Below are positions 12,963-17,695 of a DNA stretch of 17,695 nt, one piece after another (the first letter of the stretch is position 1; the number at the start of each line of letters is the position of its first letter). A program made the translations under genes and the position numbers. The DNA is taken from NCBI GenBank assembly GCA_030019105.1, contig JASEGY010000027.1:1-17695 (forward strand), in the 5' to 3' direction. The stretch is from a bacterium (GTDB lineage Bacteria; UBA9089; JASEGY01). The notes below the pieces were generated by a model that made no database searches, had not been told where the DNA came from, and saw nothing but the letters and a program-made list of their open reading frames with translations.

Positions 12963-13938
12963 CTTCGGATTTCACCTCGCCTTGATTTTCCTCATACTTG
13001 TAAATCATACTCGCCACGTAATCAGTACTCCACAATGGCTCTCCGGATTCAGATGCCAGGCCATAAGGAGATTTGCCTGAATAAGGAAACCTGGCCGCTA
13101 CCTGACCGGTAGTTGAATCAATCTTATAAAGTGACTCACTTTCGGCATCTAAATTCCAGAGATAATTACCATCCCAAACCAGACCTGTGGGATATTGCCC
13201 TGGCGAAGGAAAGGAAGTAAGGATAAAACCATCCCGGGCCGAGATGCGATAGATTTTATTCCTGGCGGCATCAGCCACCCAGAGGCAGGCTCCATCCCAG
13301 GCCAACCCGGTAGGCAGAGAGCCGGGGTCCAGACCAGGGGCAGGGAAAGAGAGCAGAATCGAACCATCTTCGGGATTCAGTTTATAAATAACCGGGCCAA
13401 CTATTGTCCTCGGATTCAGGTCAATATTCCAGAGATAACGCCCGTCAAAGACAAGCCCCTCCGGATAGCCGCCAGGAGAAGGAAAGGAAGCAAGAACAAC
13501 CCCATCTTTTGGGTCGAGCTTGTAAATTCTTGGCCCCTTTTCATCCATTGGTTTCAGATCAACTACCCAGAGATAAGTTCCATCCCAGGCAATGCCTTCG
13601 GGCAGGATCTGCGGCGAGGGGAAATGTTTCGAGTTCGGGGCACCCGCTGCCAGGCCGGCTCGGCCCGCCAGGCCGGCTCGGCCCGCCAGGCCGGCTCGGC
13701 CTTGTGGGTCGTCGGGTTTTGAGTTGGTTCCTTCCGGGAATATTTCCGTGGAGGGGGAATCGCTCCGGATTGCAGATTGTTCCCCTTCCGGCAGGCTCTT
13801 CTGGGAAGAAAAGCCCTCTCCAATTTCGGATTCAGCGCCTTCAGGCAGCATCTCCGGGGAGGAAGAATCTTCTGCCTTTATTTCTCCACCGGCTACAAGG
13901 CTAAAAAATATCACTGCCGGGTAGAGCCACCTTTTCAT
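12940..13938 (-). CDS. Secreted beta-propeller protein with repeat-built linker
   Basis: The 332-residue protein starts with a signal-peptide-like MKRWLYPAVIFFSLVAGG, so it is probably exported. Residues 17-70 consist of three 18-residue repeats (encoded by 54-bp DNA units), each with a PEG near its centre (32-34, 50-52, 68-70). Residues 80-97 come from three 18-bp repeat units (GRAGLA). From about 110 on there are about five propeller repeats of 45-50 residues, each with the pattern GLxWDGxYLW..D....IYKLDPxDGxxLxSFPSPG. Such NHL/SMP-30-like repeats usually bind ligands or partner proteins; no catalytic set is visible. Five repeats may mean a partial propeller or a dimeric one. The 3' end overlaps the nucleotidyltransferase gene by 23 nt. 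Confidence 0.78.
   Translation of the reverse strand: MKRWLYPAVIFFSLVAGGEIKAEDSSSPEMLPEGAESEIGEGFSSQKSLPEGEQSAIRSDSPSTEIFPEGTNSKPDDPQGRAGLAGRAGLAGRAGLAAGAPNSKHFPSPQILPEGIAWDGTYLWVVDLKPMDEKGPRIYKLDPKDGVVLASFPSPGGYPEGLVFDGRYLWNIDLNPRTIVGPVIYKLNPEDGSILLSFPAPGLDPGSLPTGLAWDGACLWVADAARNKIYRISARDGFILTSFPSPGQYPTGLVWDGNYLWNLDAESESLYKIDSTTGQVAARFPYSGKSPYGLASESGEPLWSTDYVASMIYKYEENQGEVKSEDGAQNRR
13649..13702. repeat. 18-bp GC-rich coding repeat, site g (3 units, frame GRAGLA)
   Basis: Units at 13649-13666 and 13667-13684 are perfect; 13685-13702 has one change. The beta-propeller gene reads them as G-R-A-G-L-A, between the 54-bp linker repeats and the first propeller blade. Confidence 0.93.
13730..13891. 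repeat. 54-bp tandem repeat, 3 diverged units, in the beta-propeller gene
   Basis: CCTTCnGG landmarks recur at 13730, 13784 and 13838, exactly 54 bp apart, and the DNA between them is similar. A fourth related copy starts near 13597, where it encodes the entry to the first blade (SPQILPEG). The repeats give 18-residue units with a central PEG, so the linker seems to have arisen by duplication of the first blade edge. Confidence 0.7.
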
Positions 13939-13995
13939 GTTCGCTTCACCTCGCTAAGGGGCGTGAGTATCCGGTTAGCGGCTAACGGCACAGGT

Positions 13996-14562
13996 CTACA
14001 GGAAAAGTATTTTGACCGCAGCCAGGATTACGCCGGTAAGAGCGATCATTGTTCCTGCTATCCACATTGTCTGAGAGCCAATCTGTTTGTAAAAGCCGGC
14101 CATCTCTTGATGAAATTTCTCATTCATAGTATCAAGTCGCTGATTAATCTTTACCATCTGTCCACCAAATTGTTCCTCAAGCTTCTCGAACCGCTGGTCA
14201 ATCTTTTCGAACCGCTGGTCAATCTTTTCGAACCGCTGGTCAATCTTTTCGAACCGCTGGTCAATCTTTTCGAACCGTTCCTCAACCATTATAAATCGTT
14301 CATCAAGTAGCCTGTAGATATTTTTTATCTCAGTCTCAATTACAGCCAGCCTTTCTGAAGAGGTTCTTTTAAAATCTTCTACCGGCTGCAATTCTTTCCT
14401 TACTTGATTGGCTGTTTTTCTTTCTATTTCGAAAAGAGCCTCTTCTTTAGCTCTAAAAACAGCGCTCTTTTCTATTTCTTCGCCATACTGGATAAACCCT
14501 TTGGCAACATCTTTGTCTAATTTTTCTAATAATACCTGGGGGAAAGCGATTACGGGACTCAT
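13996..14562 (-). CDS. Coiled-coil protein with C-terminal membrane anchor
   Basis: A 188-residue protein I cannot assign to a named family. The first 80 residues are helical and charged. From about residue 90 there is a heptad coiled coil made of the repeated F-E-K-I-D-Q-R, encoded by four identical 21-bp DNA units. The C-terminus (about 166-188, WIAGTMIALTGVILAAVKILFL) is one membrane helix, so it is a tail-anchored protein with its coil in the cytoplasm. The architecture recalls the DUF1640/CCDC90-like proteins. AAAGGAG precedes the start. It lies about 57 nt upstream of the beta-propeller gene and could be in the same transcript. Confidence 0.8.
   Translation of the reverse strand: MSPVIAFPQVLLEKLDKDVAKGFIQYGEEIEKSAVFRAKEEALFEIERKTANQVRKELQPVEDFKRTSSERLAVIETEIKNIYRLLDERFIMVEERFEKIDQRFEKIDQRFEKIDQRFEKIDQRFEKLEEQFGGQMVKINQRLDTMNEKFHQEMAGFYKQIGSQTMWIAGTMIALTGVILAAVKILFL
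14187..14270. repeat. 21-bp tandem repeat, 4 identical units, encoding coiled-coil heptads
   Basis: CGAACCGCTGGTCAATCTTT plus T repeats without a change at 14187-14207, 14208-14228, 14229-14249 and 14250-14270, with a fifth partial unit. Each unit encodes one heptad, so changes in copy number keep both the reading frame and the coiled-coil register. Confidence 0.95.
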
Positions 14563-14661
14563 CTGTTCTTCTCCTTTCCTGCTGATTGTAGGGCAGTGAA
14601 TTCAGTAGGGACACGGCGACAATTCCGCGATCCGTCATCCGTGTCCGTAGATGGATGATTT

Positions 14662-14764
14662 GTATCTTCTCAATATTTCGGGGGTCATTGCAGGTAGAAA
14701 CCAGGTTTCTTGAAGAAACCTGGTTTCTGAGACAATAGTTTGCCCCGAGTTATTGAGAAGATAC
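14662..14764. mobile_element. TIR-bounded small element with internal hairpin
   Basis: The end arms at 14662-14683 (GTATCTTCTCAATATTTCGG...) and 14743-14764 are complementary at 20 of 22 positions. The centre is a strong palindrome at 14696-14728 built from AGAAACCAGGTTTCTT and its complement. It fills most of the gap between the slipin stop and the coiled-coil gene start; no coding capacity. A target duplication is not evident. Confidence 0.65.
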
Positions 14765-14778
14765 GCCTTCTTTAGCTA

Positions 14779-15525
14779 TTAGCTCTTTCCCTTCATAAAT
14801 GCTGAAATCAAGTCAATGGGTACCGGGAAAATAGTAACTGAATTATTTTCTGTGGCTACTTCACTCAGGGTCTGGAGGTATCTAAGCTGAATAGCCACCG
14901 GACTCTTAGCTATCTCATCCGCGGCCTGGCGAAGCCTTTCGGCGGCCTGGTATTCACCTTCGGCATTGATAATCTTGGCCCGTCGTTCCCTTTCAGCTTC
15001 AGCTTGCTTGGCCATGGCGCGTTTCATCTCCTGAGGTAATTCTACATCCTTGACCTCAACCGTGCTTACCTTTATCCCCCAGGGATCGGTCTGCTCATCA
15101 ATGATCTGTTGAAGTTTAAGATTGATCTTGTCTCGCTCAGACAGAAGGTCATCCAACTCCACCTGACCCAGGATACTTCGCAGGGTAGTCTGGGCGATCT
15201 GCGAGGTAGCCATAAAGTAATTATGTACCTTTGTGACGGCATGGGAAGGATTCATCACCTGGAAATAGACCACGGCATTGATCTTGGCTGGGACATTGTC
15301 ACGGGTGATCACCTCCTGGGTGGGAACATCCAAAGTAACTATCCTAAGATCCATCTTAACCATCTTATCGATGACCGGGATGATGAAAAAGAGTCCCGGC
15401 CCTTTGGCTCCTATCAATCTCCCCAGTCGAAAGATAACCCCCCGTTCGTACTCCTTGACCACCTTAACCGCCGCCGGAACAAGCATTATGATGGCCACAA
15501 TAATCCCTATCACAACTGATCCCAT
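14779..15525 (-). CDS. Slipin (SPFH/Band 7 membrane protein)
   Basis: The 248-residue stomatin-like protein has an N-terminal membrane segment (about 4-24), then the SPFH domain: [50 protein letters not shown], and the helical [24 protein letters not shown]. Slipins form membrane-bound oligomers that organise membrane regions. The C-terminal [12 protein letters not shown] is the hydrophobic segment that, in the archaeal pair studied, is cleaved by the neighbouring NfeD protease. Here the NfeD gene is directly upstream with 179 nt between them, which holds a repeat element. AGGAGGG precedes the ATG. Confidence 0.95.
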   Translation of the reverse strand: MGSVVIGIIVAIIMLVPAAVKVVKEYERGVIFRLGRLIGAKGPGLFFIIPVIDKMVKMDLRIVTLDVPTQEVITRDNVPAKINAVVYFQVMNPSHAVTKVHNYFMATSQIAQTTLRSILGQVELDDLLSERDKINLKLQQIIDEQTDPWGIKVSTVEVKDVELPQEMKRAMAKQAEAERERRAKIINAEGEYQAAERLRQAADEIAKSPVAIQLRYLQTLSEVATENNSVTIFPVPIDLISAFMKGKS

Positions 15526-15546
15526 AAACTTAACCCTCCTCTTTTG

Positions 15547-15684
15547 ATTTCGGATTGCGGATTGCGGATTAAAAGTAAGGCGATGTTCATTGTTACGGAC
15601 TTATAAGACCTATAAGACTTATAGGTCCTATTGCCAACCCGATGAACAAGGCCGAAATATCTTTCAATCCGCAATCCCGGGTAC
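15547..15684. repeat. Dispersed palindromic element, copy B (inverted relative to copy A)
   Basis: The reverse complement reads TTTCGGCCTTG, TTCATCG, GGCAATAGGACC, then TATAAG units and GGTCTTATAAGTCC, the same order as copy A at 4251-4402. The ends are again GGATTGCGGATT-type repeats in inverted orientation (15550-15571 and 15664-15677). It lies between the NfeD stop and slipin start. A small REP-like palindrome, GTACCCACGAAGTGGGTGC (15680-15698), adjoins its right end. Confidence 0.8.
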
Positions 15685-15704
15685 CCACGAAGTGGGTGCG
15701 CAAT

Positions 15705-17084
15705 CTATTTTACCTGTGAGACCCTCAACCTCGGCCCCACTACTTCAACCACCTTAACTTCAGTGCCCCTGGAGACATCTTCATCTGCCATCCCGGTCCA
15801 ATAGGCCCCATCCACGTAGATCATACCTTTTCCGTGGACAAAGTCCTCCTTTGTATAACCAATGGCGCCGATTAACCCCTCCTCTCCTGTTGTTACTTGT
15901 TTCTGATGAACCTCAAGTACTTTAGCCACGGCGAAAAGAATAAACAGACTGGTTAAGCCCACCACCCCGATGATAAGACTCCGGCTAATGATAAAGAAGG
16001 GAGCAGAAGCAGTATCAATGAGCATAAAAGACCCCAGAGTAAGGGCGGTTATACCACCTAAGGCCAGGACACCGTAACTGGCAACCTTTATTTCCAGAAT
16101 CAGAAGGATGATCCCCAGGATGATAAGAAGAAGCCCGGCTAAATTTATCGGCAGGGTCTGAAGGGCAAAGAAGGCCAGGATAAGGCAGATTCCCCCGGCT
16201 ACAGCCCCAAGCCCAATACCCGGAGAGGCAAATTCATAGATCAGGCCGTAAATACCAAGGATAAGAAGGACATAAGCAATATTAGGATTGGCAATGGCGT
16301 GCAAAAAATTATCCCTGAAGTTCATGCCTGAAAAAGTGACCGTTGCCCCTTCGGTCTTCAGGGTAACTGTATCCGGATCAAGATAGACCCTGGTTCCATC
16401 AAGTTTTTTGATCAAATCCTCACGATCGTCGGCCACCAGATCAATTACTTTTTTTTCAAGGGCTTCCACCTCAGTAATCGAGACGCTTTCGGAAACGGAT
16501 AATTTGGCCCATTCAAGGTTTCTCCCACGTTGGCCAGCGATACTTTCCATGGTACTCAAGGCATCATTGAGTATCTTCTTCCCCAACTCTTCATCTTCGA
16601 TCTTTTGCCCCATTTGAACCGGGTGGGCAGCCCCAATATTGGTGCTGGGAGACATGGCCGCCACATGGGCCGCTAAGGTAATAAATGTCCCGGCAGAAGC
16701 CGCTTTTGCCCCACGAGGAGAGACATAGACCACTATCGGCACCCTGGCGTTCAAGATACCCTTCACGATATCGTGCATGGAATCCATTAATCCACCCGGG
16801 GTATCCATCTCAATAATCAGACACTCGGCCTTATCCTCTTCCGCCTGCTTGATATTTCTGATAATGTAACCGGCGACAATAGGATCAATTACTCCATCCG
16901 CCCGAATGACTCTTACCATTGCGGATTTCGGATTTCGGATTTCGGATTGCTCTGACTTCTGACTTCTGACTTCTGATCCCTGATTTCTGTCTTCTGATTT
17001 CTGGTCAGGATAGACAGGAGCAACCCTCCCAGACACCATGACTATTCCTATAAGGACAAAAAAGATACTAATCAGTCTACGCAT
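15705..17084 (-). CDS. NfeD family membrane serine protease
   Basis: The 459-residue protein has an N-terminal signal or membrane segment (about 4-20), a ClpP-like protease domain at about 56-230, four or more membrane helices at about 270-385 and a C-terminal OB-fold (NfeD) domain at about 395-459 (GLIGAIGYTKEDF, GEVKVVEVVGPRLRV-like). The protease domain shows EMDTPGGLMDSM and KAASAGTF with the likely catalytic S130; the Lys partner of the known Ser-Lys dyad is probably K169 or K170. It should cleave the slipin encoded downstream or otherwise control it. Residues 28-55 are a linker coded by 7-bp tandem repeats like those between genes in this window. GGAGGTAAT precedes the start. Confidence 0.94.
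   Translation of the reverse strand: MRRLISIFFVLIGIVMVSGRVAPVYPDQKSEDRNQGSEVRSQKSEQSEIRNPKSAMVRVIRADGVIDPIVAGYIIRNIKQAEEDKAECLIIEMDTPGGLMDSMHDIVKGILNARVPIVVYVSPRGAKAASAGTFITLAAHVAAMSPSTNIGAAHPVQMGQKIEDEELGKKILNDALSTMESIAGQRGRNLEWAKLSVSESVSITEVEALEKKVIDLVADDREDLIKKLDGTRVYLDPDTVTLKTEGATVTFSGMNFRDNFLHAIANPNIAYVLLILGIYGLIYEFASPGIGLGAVAGGICLILAFFALQTLPINLAGLLLIILGIILLILEIKVASYGVLALGGITALTLGSFMLIDTASAPFFIISRSLIIGVVGLTSLFILFAVAKVLEVHQKQVTTGEEGLIGAIGYTKEDFVHGKGMIYVDGAYWTGMADEDVSRGTEVKVVEVVGPRLRVSQVK
16921..17004. repeat. 7-bp tandem repeats inside the nfeD gene
   Basis: GGATTTC repeats three times at 16923-16943 and TGACTTC three times at 16953-16973, followed by variants of the second unit to 17004. 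Three 7-bp units make 21 bp and keep the frame. The same GGATTTC/GGATTGC units form the ends of the palindromic elements at 4251-4402 and 15547-15684, so this coding linker derives from repeat DNA. Confidence 0.85.
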
Positions 17085-17132
17085 ATTACCTCCAACAGTT
17101 TAGGATGGCTCTATCTTAAGTTAGGCACATTT

Positions 17133-17402
17133 TTAGGCTTGCAAAACTAACCGCCCTCTCTGCAATTCAGGCGTAATTCGCAAATTAAATTTTCCCGCAT
17201 ACGGCTTTTTCGGTTCAATACCTTTTTCCCGGCAGAACTTGAAATATTCTTCCATCGTGCAGACAAACTCTTTTTCAAGCTCCTCCACGGATGAGCCATA
17301 AAACGTATTAGGTGTGGCATTGATCACCGTACCGCAAAACAACTTCATATCCGGGTCGTATTCAATCTTTGCGATATAGCCCTTGTATTCCATCGTATTC
17401 AT
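17133..17402 (-). pseudogene. hicB antitoxin gene with frameshifted 3' end
   Basis: The 89-residue reading starts as a HicB antitoxin (MEYKGYIAKIEYDPDMKLFCGTVINA, SSVEELEKEFVCTMEEY, EPKKPYAGKFNLRITPEL), with the start of the C-terminal ribbon-helix-helix domain at FNLRITPEL. It then leaves the family pattern as QRGRLVLQA and stops. In a shifted frame the next codons read RAVSFASLKMCLT, which fits the expected continuation of this domain before another stop. I therefore see an indel near 17155-17165 and loss of the last part of the DNA-binding domain. The HicA-binding N-terminal domain is intact, so it may still neutralise toxin but not autoregulate. Confidence 0.68.
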
Positions 17403-17596
17403 GAGTTCACCCCGCAGTCCATCAAAAAGCTTCTGAGCGATGCAACCGCGCCCTTATCCATGTTGGGCGAGGGATGTGGTTTGTGCTGGATGATCGCATT
17501 TCCATTCAGCAAAATGCTCACCCGTGATCCTTCGCGTGATTCGTCCACCTCCGCACCCAGTGCATCGAGCAAGGAAACCACATCTCTCCATTTCAC
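17399..17596 (-). CDS. HicA toxin, with uncertain or lost start
   Basis: The 65-residue reading from GTG at 17596 is HicA-like: VKWRDVVSLLDALGAEVDE, GSRVSILLNG, HKPHP and KGAVASLRSFLMDCGV. HicA toxins are small RNases controlled by HicB. The catalytic His is probably that of the HKPHP stretch. The frame stays open upstream to 17662 and encodes LELIFSRPVSGNVKW, the usual HicA N-terminus, but no ATG, GTG or TTG is found there after the stop at 17665-17663. Either the true start codon was lost or an unusual start is used. It overlaps hicB by 4 nt (ATGA). Confidence 0.75.
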   Translation of the reverse strand: MKWRDVVSLLDALGAEVDESREGSRVSILLNGNAIIQHKPHPSPNMDKGAVASLRSFLMDCGVNS

Positions 17597-17695
17597 GTTT
17601 CCGCTGACCGGGCGGGAGAAAATCAGTTCGAGCGTCTTTTGATCGTGGATTTCGACAGGGCGCTATCGGTTTTGTCTATTTTTTAAGCTTAGAAG

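Noticed and set aside
14609..14646. GGACACGG facing CCGTGTCC as an operator or terminator
   Set aside because: The arms are only 8 bp, the loop is long, and no T run or regulator gene supports it.

Overview
This is a bacterial chromosomal window in which every gene I can support lies on the minus strand. The mix is conserved Gram-negative-type housekeeping genes (D-Ala-D-Ala ligase, HemW, DUF1844, Mut7-C, SAM hydroxide adenosyltransferase, DUF1015, slipin/NfeD), several toxin-antitoxin (TA) modules and an exceptional load of small repeats. Moderate GC by eye, a CCA tail encoded in the tRNA gene and repeat-rich spacers suggest an uncultured candidate-phylum bacterium. I cannot place it more precisely from sequence alone.

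Layout in + coordinates (genes read right to left): two tRNA genes (Tyr, cut by the window edge; Thr) behind a strong sigma70-like promoter (1-340); a membrane zinc-finger anti-sigma-like protein (357-1268); ddl, hemW, a small protein, DUF1844 and a Mut7-C RNase (1463-4822); a BrnT/CopG-type TA pair overlapping the end of a SAM hydrolase gene (4922-6276); a decayed hicBA module whose hicB is split by a 239-bp IS66-like MITE (6248-7060); a second TIR-bounded element at the stop codon of a PocR-GAF-GAF-GGDEF diguanylate cyclase (7079-10034); a DUF2283/DUF4258-like pair (10309-10794); an overlapping run of DUF1015, HEPN, nucleotidyltransferase and secreted beta-propeller genes (10835-13938); a coiled-coil membrane protein (13996-14562); slipin and NfeD (14779-17084); and a damaged hicAB pair (17133 to about 17662).

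The most unusual feature is an 18-bp, very GC-rich unit (GCCAGGCCGGCTCGGCCC) at seven places in five unrelated genes, as 1 to 4 tandem copies. It has no stop codon in any of its six reading frames. Five of the six frames are used here (AEPAWR, PGRLGP, QAGSAR, GRAGLA, GPSRPG). All copies found are inside coding sequence, in both orientations and in frame. It looks like a spreading coding-permissive repeat that adds six-residue blocks to proteins.

Other repeats act on genes too. 7-, 21- and 54-bp tandem repeats lengthen protein linkers or coiled coils. Two copies of a palindromic element of about 140 bp sit at gene junctions, one supplying the stop codon of the Mut7-C gene. TIR-bounded elements carry REP-like palindromes inside them.
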